Origin: Bacteroidales bacterium
Lineage (GTDB): Bacteria > Bacteroidota > Bacteroidia > Bacteroidales > ML635J-15
Length of the DNA stretch: 64,000 nucleotides
Reading direction: 5' to 3'
Assembly: GCA_017994175.1 (NCBI GenBank)
Contig: JAGOLH010000003.1
Coordinates: 1 to 64,000 of the forward strand
Below, one piece after another: positions 27,101 through 38,372 of the stretch. Positions within the stretch are counted from its first letter, which is position 1; every line of letters starts with the position of its first letter. A model generated the notes under the pieces. It was not told the origin of the DNA. It saw only the letters and a program-made list of their open reading frames with translations, and did no database searches. The position numbers and the translations under genes are program-made.

Positions 27101-28409
27101 GGTTAAGCATAACAGGATGCCCTTTGAGAACGTTTTCGAGAATGTCCCAAATTACTGAGTCACGACGTTCAACAATTTTTTTTGCCGATTTTACGGTTTT
27201 AACAATACCACGTTCAATCAATTTCCTGATAATAAACGGTTTGTATAACTCAGCTGCCATATCTTTTGGCAGACCACACTCATGCATTTTCAGCTCAGGA
27301 CCAACCACAATAACCGATCGTGCAGAATAATCGACACGTTTCCCCAGCAGATTCTGACGGAAACGTCCCTGCTTCCCTTTCAAGCTGTCGCTTAGCGATT
27401 TCAGAGGTCTGTTAGCTTCGGTTTTAACGGCGTTTGATTTTCTGGAATTATCAAAAAGTGAATCAACGGCTTCCTGCAACATACGTTTTTCGTTACGCAG
27501 AATAACTTCTGGAGCTTTAATTTCGAGAAGCCTTTTGAGGCGGTTATTTCTAATAATTACGCGGCGATATAAATCATTCAGGTCGGAAGTTGCAAATCTG
27601 CCACCATCAAGCGGAACCAATGGTCTTAGTTCCGGAGGGATTACCGGTACAACCTTTACAATCATCCATTCCGGTTTATTTCTTCCTTCCGATTCACGGA
27701 AGGCTTCTACAACGCTCAAGCGTTTAAGAGCTTCGCTTTTACGTTGAAGAGACGTTTCTTTACCGGCTTTATCGCGTAAATCGTACGATAATTCGTCGAG
27801 ATTTATTTTTGTAAGCAGATCAAAAATAGCTTCTGCACCCATTTTTGCGATGAACTTATTGGGGTCATCATCAGGGAGCATCTGGTTTTCCTTGGGCAAA
27901 GTATCCAGAATTGCAAGATATTCTTCTTCAGAAAGAAAGTCGAGCTGATTTACTCCATCGGCATTTTTAATACCTGGTTGTATTACAACATAACGTTCGT
28001 AATACACAATAGAGTCCATCTTCTTTGATGGAATTCCCAGCAGGTAACCAATTTTATTTGGCAGGGTTTTGAAATACCAGATGTGTGCAACCGGCACTTC
28101 TAGTTTTATATGCCCCATTCTTTCACGGCGCACTTTCTTCTCGGTAACTTCAACACCGCATCTGTCACATACAATACCTTTGTATCGTATTCTTTTGTAT
28201 TTACCGCAATGGCATTCATAATCCTTTACAGGACCGAATATTCTTTCGCAAAACAAACCATCGCGTTCAGGCTTATAGGTGCGGTAATTGATGGTTTCAG
28301 GTTTTGTGACTTCACCGCTCGACCTGTCGAGAATATCTTCGGGCGAAGCAAGGCTGATACTTATTTTTGTGAAGTTCGATTTTACTTTTAAGTCTTTTCT
28401 GAAAGCCAT
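24141..28409 (-). CDS. rpoC: DNA-directed RNA polymerase subunit beta'
   Basis: This 1422-residue protein carries the Zn site near the start (CHCGKYK and CDRCGVEV, about 67-89), the rudder and clamp region, the active-site [15 protein letters not shown] at about 468-482 whose three Asp bind magnesium, the bridge helix and trigger loop ([20 protein letters not shown]), and a second Zn site ([14 protein letters not shown]). It is part of the core enzyme. The length is normal for the phylum. It follows rpoB by 28 nt and is followed by the DUF3467 gene. Confidence 0.99.
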   Translation of the reverse strand: MAFRKDLKVKSNFTKISISLASPEDILDRSSGEVTKPETINYRTYKPERDGLFCERIFGPVKDYECHCGKYKRIRYKGIVCDRCGVEVTEKKVRRERMGHIKLEVPVAHIWYFKTLPNKIGYLLGIPSKKMDSIVYYERYVVIQPGIKNADGVNQLDFLSEEEYLAILDTLPKENQMLPDDDPNKFIAKMGAEAIFDLLTKINLDELSYDLRDKAGKETSLQRKSEALKRLSVVEAFRESEGRNKPEWMIVKVVPVIPPELRPLVPLDGGRFATSDLNDLYRRVIIRNNRLKRLLEIKAPEVILRNEKRMLQEAVDSLFDNSRKSNAVKTEANRPLKSLSDSLKGKQGRFRQNLLGKRVDYSARSVIVVGPELKMHECGLPKDMAAELYKPFIIRKLIERGIVKTVKSAKKIVERRDSVIWDILENVLKGHPVMLNRAPTLHRLGIQAFQPKLIEGKAIQLHPLVCTAFNADFDGDQMAVHLPLGNEAIIEAQLLMLASHNILNPANGAPITVPSQDMVLGLYYITKKRRGALGEGLTFYGPKEVIIAYNEAKLGLHAIIKVKVDDIDKDGNYINHLIETTTGRVIFNQSVPREVGYLNEVLTKKSLRSIIGTVLKKAGTAATAKFLDDIKDLGFSMAFKGGLSFNLDNVIVPESKQKMIEEGYRAVEEIRSNYESGFITNNERYNQVIDVWTHVNANLAKEVMKQLSEDNQGFNSVYMMLDSGARGSNEQIRQLCGMRGLMGKPQKSISTGAEIIENPILSNFKEGLSILEYFISTHGARKGLADTALKTADAGYLTRRLVDVAQDIVINEEDCGTLRGLVATTIKKNEEVVETLYERILGRTTVHDVYHPQTGELIVAAGQEITEDVADIIDSSPIEEVEIRSVLTCESKRGVCAKCYGRNLATGRMVQKGEAVGVIAAQSIGEPGTQLTLRTFHVGGVAGNIATESTIFVKYEGIVEIEDLRTVEYVNEQGEKYDIVIGRMGEMRLVDKNTGIIIMTNNIPYGSKLFVKPGQFVEKNTVVCSWDPFNSVIITEVAGKVDFENVIEGITYREEADDQTGYREKVIIETRDKSKIPVVKIITGKNEVLKTYNLPVGAHIIVQENEKVVAGKILVKIPRVVGKGGDITGGLPRVTELFEARNPSNPAVVCEINGQVEFGKIKRGNREIIIRSKENEEKRYLVPLSKQILVQDSDFVRAGTPLSEGAITPIDILNIKGPTMVQEYIVSEVQEVYRMQGVKINDKHFEVIVRQMMRKVEIEDPGDTRFLEKQIVDKWEFREVNDAIFDKKVVIEPGDSSTAKAGQIISARKLRDENSILKRKDLQPIMARDAVPATSSQVLQGITRAALQTKSFMSAASFQETTKVLNEAAISGKVDPLDGLKENVIVGHLIPAGTGLREYSTYLVGNKEEMAQVSEKYEHVNE

Positions 28410-28437
28410 AATAAATTATATATTCAATTTAATAATA

Positions 28438-31400
28438 CTATTCCAATTCAACATTTAATCCAAGGCCACGCATTTCGTGGAGCAAAACGTTCAGCGATTC
28501 AGGAACACCTGGGTCCGGCATGGGATCACCCTTAACAATAGCTTCGTAAGTTTTAGCCCTGCCGATAACATCATCCGATTTAATGGTAAGAATTTCTCTT
28601 AAAATATTGGATGCCCCAAATGCTTCAAGAGCCCAAACTTCCATTTCACCAAAGCGTTGTCCTCCGAACTGTGCCTTACCGCCAAGGGGTTGCTGTGTAA
28701 TCAGCGAATATGGACCTATGGAACGGGCGTGCATTTTGTCTTCAACCATGTGCCCAAGCTTCAGCATATATATTACGCCAACTGTGGCAGGCTGATCGAA
28801 TTTCATTCCGGTACCACCATCATAGAGGTAGCATTTGCCAAATCGCGGGATTCCGGCTTTCTCAGTGTAATCGTTTATCTGTTCAATAGTTGCCCCATCG
28901 AAAATCGGTGTGGCAAATTTCAGCCCCAGATTAACACCTGCCCATCCAAGAACAGTTTCGTAAATCTGTCCAAGGTTCATACGCGAAGGCACACCCAAAG
29001 GATTCAACACAATATCAACAGGAGTTCCATCTTCGAGGAATGGCATATCTTCCTGACGAACGATTTTAGCAACAATACCTTTGTTCCCATGCCGTCCGGC
29101 AAGTTTATCACCAACCGTGATCTTACGTTTACTAGCAAGATACACTTTTGCAAGCTGTACAATCCCTGCAGGTAGTTCATCGCCAATCGAGATGTTCAGT
29201 CGTTTACGACGGGCCTCTCCTTCGATTTTCTTATATTCTATCGAGTAATTGAAAAGGAGCTTTTCAATAATATCGTTTTTCTTTTTATCGGTGGTCCATT
29301 TGCAGGGGTTAACATTGATGTAATCCACCTCAAACAGCAGCTTCTGTGTAAATTTATTACCTTTAGGTATTACATCGTTATTCAGGTTGTCTTTCACTCC
29401 CTGCGAGGTTTTACCGTTTACAATAAAGAACAGTTTATCAACAAGGGCTTCTTTCAGAGCGTCGGCTTTTTTATTGAACTCACTCTCTATAGCATCGAGA
29501 AGCACTTTATCCTGATTCTTTGTTTTTCGGTCTTTAATAGTTTTTGAGAACAACTTCTTATTAATAACGACTCCATTGGTTGACGGAGATGCTTTAAGTG
29601 AAGCATCTTTAACATCACCTGCCTTTTCACCAAAAATTGCACGCAGCAACTTTTCTTCCGGCGATGGGTCTGATTCACCCTTTGGAGTAATTTTACCAAT
29701 AAGTATATCCCCCGGTTTCACATATGCACCAATACGGATAATACCATTCTCATCAAGATCTTTAGTAGCAATTTCGCTTACGTTCGGAATGTCGGAAGTC
29801 AGTTCCTCAAGACCACGTTTCGTATCTCGAACCTCCAGCTGATGTTCTTCAATATGAATTGACGTGAAATAGTCATCACGGACTACCTTTTCTGAGATCA
29901 CAATTGCATCCTCAAAGTTGTAGCCTTTCCATGGCATAAATGCCACTTTAAGATTTCTTCCCAACGCGAGTTCCCCATTTCGGGTAGCATAACCTTCGGA
30001 AAGTATCTGACCTTTAACAACCCTCTCTCCTTTTTTAACCAAGGGTTTCTGATTTACACAAGTGTTTTGGTTGGTTTTCTGAAATTTCTGAAGATTGTAA
30101 GCAGTAACGTCATCATGGAACGAAACAAATCTTTCCTCGTCGGTCAGGTCGTATCGTACAATTATTTCCTTTGCATCAACATACTCAACTACGCCATTTC
30201 CTTCGGCAATAACAAGTATTCTTGAGTCACGGGCTACTTCATATTCAATTCCGGTTCCCACGATGGGAGCTTCGGGATTTAACAACGGGACAGCCTGCCT
30301 CATCATGTTTGAGCCCATCAGAGCACGGTTTGCGTCGTCGTGTTCCAAAAATGGTATCAAGGATGCTGCTATCGAAGCAATCTGATTTGGAGCTACGTCC
30401 ATCAGATGTACGCTTTCTTTTTCCGCCAATGGATAATCCGCTTCCAATCGGGCTTTTACTCTGGTGTTGGAAAATGTTCCATCAGGATCAAGCTTTGCAT
30501 TTGCCTGTGCAATAATTTTTCTTTCTTCTTCTTCTGCGCTTAAAAACAGAACATCACCATCAATCTGAACTTTCCCGTTTTCAACCTGACGATATGGTGT
30601 TTCGATGAATCCCAATTTATTGATTTTGGCAAACACGCACAGAGATGAAATCAGACCGATATTCGGACCTTCGGGTGTTTCAATCGGGCAAAGACGTCCA
30701 TAGTGTGTATAATGTACGTCGCGGACTTCGAACCCTGCTCTTTCTCTCGAAAGCCCACCTGGTCCCAATGCTGACATACGGCGTTTGTGTGTCATCTCAG
30801 CAAGTGGATTGGTTTGGTCCATGAACTGCGACAATTGGTTTGTCCCGAAAAATGAGTTGATTACCGAAGAAAGGGTTTTTGAATTAATCAGGTCGATAGG
30901 ATGAAAAACTTCGTTATCGCGAACATTCATTCTTTCGCGTATTGTTCTTGCCATACGAGCAAGGCCAACGCCAAACTGGCTGGCAAGCTGCTCACCTACT
31001 GTCCTAACGCGACGATTACTCAAATGGTCGATATCATCGATATCGGCTTTTGAATTGATAAGCTTAATGAGGTATTTTATAATAGCGATTATATCGTCTC
31101 TGGTGAGCACTTTTGTTTCCATAGGGATTTCTAGGTTGAGTTTTTTATTCAGCCTGTACCGTCCTACTTCACCTAGATCATATCTTTTATCGGAGAAAAA
31201 CAGCTTATCAATAACATCACGAGCGGTAGCTTCATCGGGGGGTTCACTGTTGCGGAGCTGGTGATAAATGTACACTACTGCTTCGTTTTCCGAATTGCAG
31301 GGGTCTTTTTGCAAAGTATTGTAAATAATTGCGTAGTCGGATGTTTTCTGATTTTCTTTATGGAGAAGAACCATTTTGGCCCCGGCGTCCACGATTAAAT

Positions 31401-32244
31401 CAACATGTTCGTTGGTAAGAACCACTTCGCGGTCAACAATAACTTCGTTACGCTCTATTGAAACTACTTCACCTGTATCTTCGTCAACGAAATCTTCTGT
31501 CCAGGTTCTCAGTACTCTGGCAGCAAGGCGACGTCCAACAACTTTTTTTAGTGCAGTTTTACTAACTTTAATTTCTTCGGCAAGGTCGAAAATTTCAAGA
31601 ATATCTTTGTCACTTTCAAAACCAATTGCCCTGAGTAATGTAGTAACTGGTAATTTCTTTTTTCTGTCGATATAGGCATACATCACCGAATTTATATCAG
31701 TTGCAAATTCAATCCATGAGCCCTTGAAAGGAATTATTCTGGCTGAATACAACTTTGTACCATTGGTATGAATGCTTTGACCGAAAAACACACCGGGTGA
31801 GCGGTGAAGCTGCGAAACTACAACTCGTTCGGCACCGTTTATCACAAATGTTCCGAAAGGTGTCATATATGGCACCGTGCCTAGCCACACATCCTGTATG
31901 GTTGTTTCAAAATCTTCGTGATCGGGGTCGGTGCAATATAATTTTAATTTTGCCTTTAGGGGAACACAATAGGTTAAACCTCTTTCAACACACTCCTGAA
32001 TAGAATAACGGGGCAGGTCGACCGAATAATCGAGAAATTCAAGCACAAAATTATTTCGGGTATCCGAAATAGGAAAGTTTTCTTGAAAAACCTGAAAAAG
32101 TAATTCGTTTTTACGCTGCTCAGCTGTTGATTCTATCTGGAAAAACTCGCGGAATGATTTCAATTGAATTTCTAAGAAATCAGGATATTCCAGCTGATTT
32201 TGATTAGAACTAAAATTGATTCGTTCATTTCTTTTAATAGCCAT
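28438..32244 (-). CDS. rpoB: DNA-directed RNA polymerase subunit beta
   Basis: This 1268-residue protein contains the rifampicin-binding region, with [19 protein letters not shown] and [13 protein letters not shown]; no common resistance change is obvious. Also seen are [17 protein letters not shown], the basic catalytic site region [15 protein letters not shown], and the C-terminal clamp [20 protein letters not shown]. It follows rplL across 96 nt that hold a strong hairpin (32285-32316), and precedes rpoC. Confidence 0.99.
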   Translation of the reverse strand: MAIKRNERINFSSNQNQLEYPDFLEIQLKSFREFFQIESTAEQRKNELLFQVFQENFPISDTRNNFVLEFLDYSVDLPRYSIQECVERGLTYCVPLKAKLKLYCTDPDHEDFETTIQDVWLGTVPYMTPFGTFVINGAERVVVSQLHRSPGVFFGQSIHTNGTKLYSARIIPFKGSWIEFATDINSVMYAYIDRKKKLPVTTLLRAIGFESDKDILEIFDLAEEIKVSKTALKKVVGRRLAARVLRTWTEDFVDEDTGEVVSIERNEVIVDREVVLTNEHVDLIVDAGAKMVLLHKENQKTSDYAIIYNTLQKDPCNSENEAVVYIYHQLRNSEPPDEATARDVIDKLFFSDKRYDLGEVGRYRLNKKLNLEIPMETKVLTRDDIIAIIKYLIKLINSKADIDDIDHLSNRRVRTVGEQLASQFGVGLARMARTIRERMNVRDNEVFHPIDLINSKTLSSVINSFFGTNQLSQFMDQTNPLAEMTHKRRMSALGPGGLSRERAGFEVRDVHYTHYGRLCPIETPEGPNIGLISSLCVFAKINKLGFIETPYRQVENGKVQIDGDVLFLSAEEEERKIIAQANAKLDPDGTFSNTRVKARLEADYPLAEKESVHLMDVAPNQIASIAASLIPFLEHDDANRALMGSNMMRQAVPLLNPEAPIVGTGIEYEVARDSRILVIAEGNGVVEYVDAKEIIVRYDLTDEERFVSFHDDVTAYNLQKFQKTNQNTCVNQKPLVKKGERVVKGQILSEGYATRNGELALGRNLKVAFMPWKGYNFEDAIVISEKVVRDDYFTSIHIEEHQLEVRDTKRGLEELTSDIPNVSEIATKDLDENGIIRIGAYVKPGDILIGKITPKGESDPSPEEKLLRAIFGEKAGDVKDASLKASPSTNGVVINKKLFSKTIKDRKTKNQDKVLLDAIESEFNKKADALKEALVDKLFFIVNGKTSQGVKDNLNNDVIPKGNKFTQKLLFEVDYINVNPCKWTTDKKKNDIIEKLLFNYSIEYKKIEGEARRKRLNISIGDELPAGIVQLAKVYLASKRKITVGDKLAGRHGNKGIVAKIVRQEDMPFLEDGTPVDIVLNPLGVPSRMNLGQIYETVLGWAGVNLGLKFATPIFDGATIEQINDYTEKAGIPRFGKCYLYDGGTGMKFDQPATVGVIYMLKLGHMVEDKMHARSIGPYSLITQQPLGGKAQFGGQRFGEMEVWALEAFGASNILREILTIKSDDVIGRAKTYEAIVKGDPMPDPGVPESLNVLLHEMRGLGLNVELE

Positions 32245-32284
32245 TGATAATATTTTAATAAAGAACTAAATCAATAACAACGAA

Positions 32285-32316
32285 AGGTTTAAAACCCGTA
32301 TATGGGTTTTAAACCT
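32285..32316 (-). promoter_or_regulatory. Hairpin between rplL and rpoB, possible attenuator or processing site
   Basis: AGGTTTAAAACCC pairs perfectly over 13 bp with GGGTTTTAAACCT around a 6-nt loop. On the coding (minus) strand only three T follow, so full termination is unlikely; partial attenuation or RNase processing is possible, as known between rplL and rpoB in Escherichia coli. Confidence 0.6.
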
Positions 32317-32340
32317 AAAATTCAAATGCCAAAAGCCAAT

Positions 32341-32721
32341 TTATTTAACCTCAACTTCAGCTCCTGCTTCTTCGAGTTTAGCTTTTAATGAACTGGCTTC
32401 GTCTTTCGATACTTTTTCTTTCACCGGTTTTGGTGCAGCGTCAACAAGGTCTTTTGCTTCTTTGAGCCCCAGGCCTGTAAGTTCTTTTACAAGTTTAACA
32501 ACCTGTAATTTTGCAGCACCGGCGGCTTTCAAAATAACATCAAACTCGGTTTGTTCTTCAACAACTGCGGCAGCGGCACCACCGGCAGTGGGAGCAGCAA
32601 CTACTGCAGCTGCAGCAGCGGGTTCAATACCATATTCATTTTTAAGAATACTTGCCAACTCATTTACGTCTTTTACACTAAGATTAACTAATTCTTCAGC
32701 TAATTTTTTCAGATCTGCCAT
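32341..32721 (-). CDS. rplL: Ribosomal protein bL12 (L7/L12)
   Basis: This 126-residue protein has an N-terminal dimer domain ([23 protein letters not shown]) that binds L10, then an Ala/Val/Gly-rich hinge ([12 protein letters not shown]) and a C-terminal factor-binding domain, [44 protein letters not shown]. It recruits GTPase factors to the ribosome. It follows rplJ by 35 nt. Confidence 0.98.
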   Translation of the reverse strand: MADLKKLAEELVNLSVKDVNELASILKNEYGIEPAAAAAVVAAPTAGGAAAAVVEEQTEFDVILKAAGAAKLQVVKLVKELTGLGLKEAKDLVDAAPKPVKEKVSKDEASSLKAKLEEAGAEVEVK

Positions 32722-32756
32722 TTTTTTATAATTTTAATAATGAATCACTTTTGTTA

Positions 32757-33275
32757 TTACTCTCTTTCAGCCAGTGTTTTTACAACTCCGGCTACAATGT
32801 GTTTACCTGAATTCAACTGACTTAGAAGCTGCTTCATTGGAGATTGCAGCAAGAAGATCAAATCGCCAATCAATTCATCTTTCGTTTTGATTGTTGCAAG
32901 TGCATCTAACTGGTCTTCTCCGATAAATACCATTTCCTCGGCATAAGCTGCTTTAAATACGGGCTTTTCATGGTTTTTTCTGAATTCCTTAATAAGTTTT
33001 CCCGGAGTGGAGGCAGTATTGCAAAACAAAACAGCTGTGTTATTCTGCAACGCAGGGTATAACTCTTCGTAATGTTTGCCTGCCCTCTCCAGTGCAAGCT
33101 TAAACAAGGTGTTTTTCACAACCACCATTTTTATGTCGGATTCAAAACATTTGCGCCTGAGGTCTGATACTTCCTGGGCATTCAATTCGGCTGCATCAGT
33201 CAGATAAAAGTGACTATACATACCGATTTGTTCTTTCAGTTGCTCAATCAGGACATCTTTTTCTTCACGTTTCAT
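32757..33275 (-). CDS. rplJ: Ribosomal protein uL10
   Basis: This 172-residue protein begins MKREEKDVLIEQLKEQIG and contains the conserved LRRKCFESDIKMVVVKNTLFKLAL, which binds 23S rRNA at the stalk base. The C-terminal helix anchors the L12 dimers. It lies 19 nt downstream of rplA in the same run. The usual autoregulation through an L10-binding leader could not be confirmed in the short gap. Confidence 0.97.
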   Translation of the reverse strand: MKREEKDVLIEQLKEQIGMYSHFYLTDAAELNAQEVSDLRRKCFESDIKMVVVKNTLFKLALERAGKHYEELYPALQNNTAVLFCNTASTPGKLIKEFRKNHEKPVFKAAYAEEMVFIGEDQLDALATIKTKDELIGDLIFLLQSPMKQLLSQLNSGKHIVAGVVKTLAERE

Positions 33276-33294
33276 ACATTCTTAATTCTAAAAG

Positions 33295-33990
33295 TTACTG
33301 AACTATAGATTTTGGGTCTATTTCGATACCTGGGCTCATAGTGCTCGACAGGAAAATACTTTGAATGTATGTTCCTTTAGCTGTGCTGGGTTTCAGTTTT
33401 ACAATTGTCTGAACCAGTTCGCTGGCATTATCTACGATTTTTTCGGTCTCGAACGAAACTTTACCAATTCCAGCATGGATTATACCATACTTATCGACTT
33501 TAAAATCTATTTTACCTTTTTTCACATCAAGAACAGCTTTTCCGATTTCCTGAGTAACAGTACCTGATTTCGGATTGGGCATCAGACCACGCGGACCCAG
33601 TACGCGTCCGAGTTTACCAATTTTACCCATAATCATAGGTTGTGTTATTATGATATCCACATCAGTCCATCCGTTGGTTATCTTTTCGATGTAATCATCA
33701 AGTCCGACATAATCGGCTCCTGCTTCTTTGGCCTCCTGCTCTTTGTCGGGATTGCACAACACAAGCACCCTGATTTGCTTACCGGTTCCATGAGGCAGTG
33801 TAGTTATACCGCGAACCATTTGATTGGCTTTACGCGGGTCAACACCCAGTTTCACGTCAATATCAACGGAAGCATCGAATTTTGTATAGGTAATTTCCTT
33901 TACAAGTTTTGCAGCTTCTTTGATATCGTACTTTCTGGTTTTGTCAAGTTTCGATAAAGCTTCTTTTTTGTTTTTACTTATTCTTGCCAT
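33295..33990 (-). CDS. rplA: Ribosomal protein uL1
   Basis: This 231-residue protein shows the L1 fold: [38 protein letters not shown], the insert [20 protein letters not shown], and [18 protein letters not shown]. It lines the E-site stalk and in many bacteria represses its own operon. The spacing to rplK is 20 nt. Confidence 0.98.
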   Translation of the reverse strand: MARISKNKKEALSKLDKTRKYDIKEAAKLVKEITYTKFDASVDIDVKLGVDPRKANQMVRGITTLPHGTGKQIRVLVLCNPDKEQEAKEAGADYVGLDDYIEKITNGWTDVDIIITQPMIMGKIGKLGRVLGPRGLMPNPKSGTVTQEIGKAVLDVKKGKIDFKVDKYGIIHAGIGKVSFETEKIVDNASELVQTIVKLKPSTAKGTYIQSIFLSSTMSPGIEIDPKSIVQ

Positions 33991-34010
33991 TTTAAAAAAA
34001 GTGCTTAAGT

Positions 34011-34454
34011 TTAATTTTTAAATGGTGACTCTCCACTAACAGTAATTCCCATACTCCTTGCAGTACCGGCAACCATTTTCATGGCAGATTCAATAGTAAA
34101 AGCATTTAGGTCGGGCATTTTGTCCGTTGCTATTGCTTTAACATCTTCCCATGAAACTGAGCCAACTTTGTTACGGTTGGGTTCAGCCGATCCTTTTTTA
34201 AGTTTTGCAATTTCGATGAGTTGCACGGCCACAGGGGGAGTTTTCACTATAAAGTCGAACGACTTATCAGAATACACCGTGATAATGACCGGTAATACTT
34301 TTCCGGCTCTATCCTGGGTTCTGGCGTTAAACTGTTTGCAGAACTCCATAATATTCACACCCTTTGAACCAAGTGCGGGTCCTACCGGCGGTGAAGGATT
34401 TGCAGCGCCACCTTTAATTTGTAATTTAATAAAATTCTCAATTTGTTTTGCCAT
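34011..34454 (-). CDS. rplK: Ribosomal protein uL11
   Basis: This 147-residue protein begins [27 protein letters not shown], the proline-rich N-terminal domain, and ends with the rRNA-binding domain ([38 protein letters not shown]). It forms the GTPase-associated centre. It lies 23 nt after nusG. Confidence 0.98.
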   Translation of the reverse strand: MAKQIENFIKLQIKGGAANPSPPVGPALGSKGVNIMEFCKQFNARTQDRAGKVLPVIITVYSDKSFDFIVKTPPVAVQLIEIAKLKKGSAEPNRNKVGSVSWEDVKAIATDKMPDLNAFTIESAMKMVAGTARSMGITVSGESPFKN

Positions 34455-34477
34455 AACACTAATTGAATAAGTGATTT

Positions 34478-35023
34478 TTACTCTTTTTCTACTTGCATAA
34501 AGCTCAATTCGAGCGGAGTTTTACGGCCAAATATTTTAACCATAACCTTCAGCTTTTTCTTTTCTTCATGCACTTCTTCAATAATTCCGTTAAAACCGTT
34601 AAACGGACCATCAATCACTTTAACCGCTTCGCCGGTATAGAAGGGAACGTTGATTTCTTCTGAGCTTTCGGTCAGTTCATCAACTTTTCCAAGAATACGG
34701 GCGACTTCGTTTGGTCGTAAAGGAATCGGTTTACCGTCGTTGGCACCAAGGAAGCCAAGCACACCGGGGACAGCTCTGATTATATGCTCTACCTCTCCAT
34801 CAAGTATTGCTTCAATCAGAATATAGCCCGGAAAGAAATTTCTTTCTTTGCTTATTTTTTTGCCTTTCCGAACTTGGTAAACTTTTTCGGTTGGAATAAG
34901 CACCTGAGTAATTTGGTTTGTTAGTTTGGTTTTAGCAACTTCGTTTTCGAGGTATTCTTTTACCTTTTTTTCTTTGCCGCTAAGTGCTTTAACTACATAC
35001 CATTTTTTTTCAAGATCACCCAT
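34478..35023 (-). CDS. nusG: Transcription elongation/termination factor NusG
   Basis: This 181-residue protein has an N-terminal NGN domain starting [21 protein letters not shown] and [11 protein letters not shown], which binds the polymerase clamp. The KOW domain follows at about 125-165: [20 protein letters not shown], with [23 protein letters not shown] after it. It couples transcription to Rho and to the ribosome. It follows secE by 23 nt, the standard order. Confidence 0.98.
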   Translation of the reverse strand: MGDLEKKWYVVKALSGKEKKVKEYLENEVAKTKLTNQITQVLIPTEKVYQVRKGKKISKERNFFPGYILIEAILDGEVEHIIRAVPGVLGFLGANDGKPIPLRPNEVARILGKVDELTESSEEINVPFYTGEAVKVIDGPFNGFNGIIEEVHEEKKKLKVMVKIFGRKTPLELSFMQVEKE

Positions 35024-35046
35024 AATGTTCCTCCAGCCTCTATTTA

Positions 35047-35241
35047 TTAATAAAACAAGCCATATAGGAACTCAAGACCATTACGGAAAATAAGGTCCAT
35101 TGCGAGCACCACGATAGCTATGATTACGGAAGCCACCATAACAACAATTGCACTAGTCTGCAATTCACTCCAAGTCGGCCATGTAACTTTATGGGCCAAC
35201 TCATCGTATGTTTCTTTAAAGTATGCTGATATCTTTGCCAT
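35047..35241 (-). CDS. secE: Preprotein translocase subunit SecE
   Basis: This 64-residue protein is the short one-helix type. AYFKETYDELAHKVTWPTWSEL is the conserved amphipathic part, followed by one membrane helix (IVVMVASVIIAIVVLAMDLIF). It clamps SecY in the membrane. The frame extends to 35259, but MAKISAYF at 35241 is the usual start. A tRNA-Trp lies 15 nt upstream. Confidence 0.95.
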   Translation of the reverse strand: MAKISAYFKETYDELAHKVTWPTWSELQTSAIVVMVASVIIAIVVLAMDLIFRNGLEFLYGLFY

Positions 35242-35256
35242 ACACTTTATAATTTG

Positions 35257-35329
35257 CACGGGTGGCAGGCTTCGAACCCACAGCCTATGGTTTTGGAGAC
35301 CATCGCTCTACCAATTGAGCTACACCCGT
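35257..35329 (-). tRNA. tRNA-Trp (CCA)
   Basis: A 73-nt cloverleaf with acceptor ACGGGTG/CACCCGT, D-arm GTAGCTCAATTGGTAGAGC, anticodon loop CTCCAAA giving anticodon CCA, and T-loop GTTCGAA. CCA is not encoded. It lies between tuf and secE, as in other Bacteroidota. Confidence 0.95.
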
Positions 35330-35376
35330 AAGTTTACAGAGTTGGCTTTGCAGCCAACCCTGAACCTACTTTATTC

Positions 35377-36564
35377 TCATTCAATAATTTCAATAATCTG
35401 ACCGGCACCCACTGTGCGACCACCTTCGCGGATAGCAAACCTTAAACCAACGTTGCAAGCAACTTCGTAAATAAGGTTAATGGTAATGGTTACATTATCG
35501 CCGGGCATAACCATTTCAACGCCTTCTGGCAATTGAATTTCGCCGGTAATATCAAGGGTTCTGATATAGAACTGCGGACGGTAGTTATTGTGGAAAGGAG
35601 TGTGACGACCACCTTCTTCTTTTTTCAATACATAAACCTCAGCTTTCACCTTAGTATGCGGTTTGATGCTACCGGGCTTGGCAACAACCATACCCCTTTT
35701 AATTTCATTTTTATCGATACCGCGAAGCAACAGACCAACATTATCACCAGCTTCTCCTCTGTCGAGAATTTTGCGGAACATTTCCACACCAGTAACAACA
35801 GTTTTACGGTTTTCAGCACCCAGTCCGATAATGTGAACTTCATCACCTGTGTTAACAACACCGGTTTCAATACGACCAGTGGCAACAGTACCACGACCTG
35901 TAATTGAGAACACATCTTCAACCGGCATCAGGAATGGTTTTTCGATATCACGCGGAGGAATCGGAATCCATTCATCAACAGCTGCCATCAGCTCATATAC
36001 TTTCTCAACCCATTTGGGTTCTGAATTCAGAGCGCCCAGAGCTGATCCGCGAATAACCGGACCTGTGCCACCTTCAAATTCGTAGAAATCTAGAAGTTCG
36101 CGAACTTCCATTTCAACCAATTCAATTAATTCTTCATCATCAACCATATCCACTTTATTCAGGAAAACAACGATTTTCGGTACGTTTACCTGACGAGCGA
36201 GCAAAATGTGTTCGCGTGTTTGTGGCATCGGACCATCGGTAGCAGCAACAACGAGTATTGCGCCGTCCATCTGGGCAGCACCGGTAACCATGTTCTTTAC
36301 ATAGTCGGCGTGACCCGGACAGTCAACGTGTGCATAGTGACGATTTTTTGTTTCATACTCAACGTGAGCGGTATTAATGGTAATACCTCTTTCTTTTTCT
36401 TCAGGAGCGTTGTCAATCGAATCGAAATCCCTGTAAACAGCCAGACCATCTGTTGCCAGCGCTTTGGTTATAGCAGCGGTCAGAGTGGTTTTTCCATGGT
36501 CAACGTGACCAATGGTTCCGATGTTAACGTGCGGTTTCGTTCTTGAGAATTTTTCTTTAGCCAT
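35377..36564 (-). CDS. tuf: Translation elongation factor Tu
   Basis: This 395-residue protein has the G1 motif [17 protein letters not shown] at about 16-32, the effector [38 protein letters not shown] and the later SALGAL. Domains 2 and 3 include [15 protein letters not shown] and [13 protein letters not shown]. It delivers aminoacyl-tRNA to the ribosome. It is preceded by four tRNA genes and followed by tRNA-Trp on the same strand, so it is part of a mixed tRNA-tuf transcript. Confidence 0.99.
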   Translation of the reverse strand: MAKEKFSRTKPHVNIGTIGHVDHGKTTLTAAITKALATDGLAVYRDFDSIDNAPEEKERGITINTAHVEYETKNRHYAHVDCPGHADYVKNMVTGAAQMDGAILVVAATDGPMPQTREHILLARQVNVPKIVVFLNKVDMVDDEELIELVEMEVRELLDFYEFEGGTGPVIRGSALGALNSEPKWVEKVYELMAAVDEWIPIPPRDIEKPFLMPVEDVFSITGRGTVATGRIETGVVNTGDEVHIIGLGAENRKTVVTGVEMFRKILDRGEAGDNVGLLLRGIDKNEIKRGMVVAKPGSIKPHTKVKAEVYVLKKEEGGRHTPFHNNYRPQFYIRTLDITGEIQLPEGVEMVMPGDNVTITINLIYEVACNVGLRFAIREGGRTVGAGQIIEIIE

Positions 36565-36614
36565 GGGTTAAAAATTTACTAGTTATATTTGTTATACAAT
36601 AAAAAAAATATTCG

Positions 36615-36686
<72 letters not shown>

Positions 36687-36695
36687 AAAATTAAG

Positions 36696-36768
36696 AGCGG
36701 GAAACGAGACTCGGACTCGCGACCCCAACCTTGGAAGGGTTGTGCTCTACCAACTGAGCTATTCCCGC
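36696..36768 (-). tRNA. tRNA-Gly (TCC)
   Basis: A 73-nt cloverleaf with acceptor GCGGGAA/TTCCCGC, anticodon stem CAACC/GGTTG, loop CTTCCAA giving TCC. It lies 9 nt from the neighbouring tRNA-Thr. Confidence 0.93.
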
Positions 36769-36778
36769 TTTCTTAACG

Positions 36779-36861
36779 TGGGGAGAGCAGGATTCGAACC
36801 TACGAAGGCGTACGCCAACAGATTTACAGTCTGCCCCAGTTGGCCACTTTGGTATCTCCCC
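36779..36861 (-). tRNA. tRNA-Tyr (GTA)
   Basis: An 83-nt tRNA with a long variable arm, acceptor GGGGAGA/TCTCCCC, and anticodon loop CTGTAAA giving GTA. The T-loop is GTTCGAA. Confidence 0.94.
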
Positions 36862-36878
36862 ATTTTAGAGTAATCACG

Positions 36879-36951
36879 AGCCAATGGACGGACTCGAACC
36901 GCCGACCGGCTGATTACAAATCAGCTGCTCTACCAACTGAGCTACATTGGC
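36879..36951 (-). tRNA. tRNA-Thr (TGT)
   Basis: A 73-nt cloverleaf with acceptor GCCAATG/CATTGGC, anticodon stem CTGAT/ATCAG, loop TTTGTAA giving TGT. It is the first gene of the tRNA-tuf transcript. Confidence 0.93.
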
Positions 36952-37010
36952 ATTTTACTCACAATAATAACACATTAAAGAACGTTTTGGACAGTTTCCA
37001 AAAAGGTCTG

Positions 37011-37041
37011 CAAATGTAGTTATTATTTGATTATATCCAAA
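37011..37041 (-). promoter_or_regulatory. Promoter of the tRNA-tuf operon
   Basis: On the minus strand TTTG, exactly 19 bp, then TACATTTG match the Bacteroidota consensus fully. Transcription would begin about 50 nt before tRNA-Thr (TGT). Confidence 0.7.
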
Positions 37042-37059
37042 TAAATGAAATTATTTTTT

Positions 37060-37368
37060 TCATTTTTTTTGCGTACGCTGTTTTTCTTTGGTCTTGCGTA
37101 GCTGCCGGCGAAGTGCATTTGTTGCACTGTCAATGGATTCCTCAAATGTACGGCTTTGTTTTTTTGCGAATATTTCGTTTGCTCCGGGTATCTTTAGTTT
37201 TATCTCTGCAACCTTATTTTCGTTTGTCTCCGAGTTTTCAATCCGTAAAACAACATCCGATGATATTATTTCATCGGATATCTGACTCAGTTTTGTAATT
37301 TTTCCATCAATAAAATCAAGCAACTTCTTGTCTGCATCAAAATGCAAGGAATGAATAGTAACTTTCAT
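37060..37368 (-). CDS. hpf: Ribosome hibernation-promoting factor, HPF/RaiA (short form)
   Basis: This 102-residue protein begins MKVTIHSLHFDADKKLLDFIDGKITKL and has KVAEIKLKIPGANEIFAKKQSRTFEESIDSATNAL, the ribosome-binding fold. The C-terminal dimer domain of long HPF is absent. It binds the 30S decoding centre in slow growth. It lies 21 nt behind the xer gene. The tail KEKQRTQKK is basic. Confidence 0.93.
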   Translation of the reverse strand: MKVTIHSLHFDADKKLLDFIDGKITKLSQISDEIISSDVVLRIENSETNENKVAEIKLKIPGANEIFAKKQSRTFEESIDSATNALRRQLRKTKEKQRTQKK

Positions 37369-37389
37369 GATTTTTCCTCCTGTTGATTT

Positions 37390-38283
37390 TTATGCCCTAG
37401 GATGGGCTTGTTTATAAATTTCTTTCAGTTTTTCGAATGAACTGTGGGTGTAAACCTGTGTTGCCGCAAGATTGGCATGACCCAGTAATTCTTTTATTGC
37501 ATTCAGGTCGGCACCGTTATTTAACATGTGTGTGGCAAAGGTATGGCGAAGAACATGCGGACTTTTCTTTTTATTTGTAGAAACCATACCAATGTAGTGC
37601 CGCACCTTGTGATATATGAACTTCACATATACTGGCTTTCCCTTGTCGGTAACAAAAAAACGGTCTTCTGCTGAAATACCTATCCCCATTTCGTTTTTTC
37701 GGTTAATATACTTTATAATTATCTCACCAAGGTATTTATTAAACGGAATAATTCGTTCCTTATTACGCTTTCCTAACACTTTAAGTTGGTTGGATTTTAA
37801 ATCAATATCGATGTGCTTCATTTGCGCTGCTTCCGACAGACGCATCCCTGTGTTGTAAAGCATTTCTATTATGGCACGATCGCGTGCTCCACTGAAATCG
37901 TCGCCAAAACAGTCTTCATCAATAAAAAAATCGGTTTGCGATTGTGTGAGAAATACAGGAAGCTTCTTTTCGGTTTTTGGCGGGTGAATACCCACAGTCG
38001 GATTTTTCTGAATAACTCCTTCCCGTAGCAGGTATTTGTAAAAACTGCGAAGACTGGTTACTTTCCGCTGAATTGACCGGGGGCTATCTTTTTTTTCCGA
38101 TGCCAGACTAACTATCCAGCTTCGAATTATATTACGTGAAGCATTCTCAACAGAAATTCCTGCTGTTTCCGACTCGATAAAGCTATTGAACTGCAACAAA
38201 TCGTTGTTGTAGGCACTTATTGTGTTTTCGGAGTATCGCTTTTCGAATTTCAGGTATTTCAGGAACAAACCTATGTGCATCAT
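37390..38283 (-). CDS. Tyrosine recombinase of the XerC/XerD type
   Basis: This 297-residue protein has the length of Xer recombinases. The N-terminal SAM-like domain is FLKYLKFEKRYSENTISAYNNDLLQF. Catalytic residues are Arg in YNTGMRLSEAAQM, Lys in KVLGKRNKER, His and Arg in PHVLRHTFATHM, and Tyr in TQVYTHSSFEKLKEIY. It resolves chromosome dimers. The place between rpsU and hpf is typical of the housekeeping copy in Bacteroidota, so this is not a sign of an island. XerC is more likely than XerD from context, but this is not certain. Confidence 0.92.
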   Translation of the reverse strand: MMHIGLFLKYLKFEKRYSENTISAYNNDLLQFNSFIESETAGISVENASRNIIRSWIVSLASEKKDSPRSIQRKVTSLRSFYKYLLREGVIQKNPTVGIHPPKTEKKLPVFLTQSQTDFFIDEDCFGDDFSGARDRAIIEMLYNTGMRLSEAAQMKHIDIDLKSNQLKVLGKRNKERIIPFNKYLGEIIIKYINRKNEMGIGISAEDRFFVTDKGKPVYVKFIYHKVRHYIGMVSTNKKKSPHVLRHTFATHMLNNGADLNAIKELLGHANLAATQVYTHSSFEKLKEIYKQAHPRA

Positions 38284-38310
38284 CTTTAATCAACATCATT
38301 CTATTTTACG

Positions 38311-38350
38311 AAAAATGCCTCTGTAATGTTTCATCATTACAGAGACATTT
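38311..38350 (-). terminator. Terminator after rpsU
   Basis: A 16-bp stem (one mismatch) of AAATGCCTCTGTAATG with CATTACAGAGACATTT around TTTCAT; on the minus strand five T follow. It separates rpsU from the xer gene. Confidence 0.8.
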
Positions 38351-38372
38351 CAAAATTAAATACGCTAATTTC

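Noticed and set aside
32462-32731. 89-codon plus-strand frame with low-complexity Ala/Thr sequence
   Set aside because: It is the shadow of the Ala/Val-rich hinge of rplL.
37390-38283. Tyrosine recombinase as evidence of a mobile island
   Set aside because: It sits between rpsU and hpf, has Xer length and motifs, and this place is usual for the housekeeping Xer gene in Bacteroidota.
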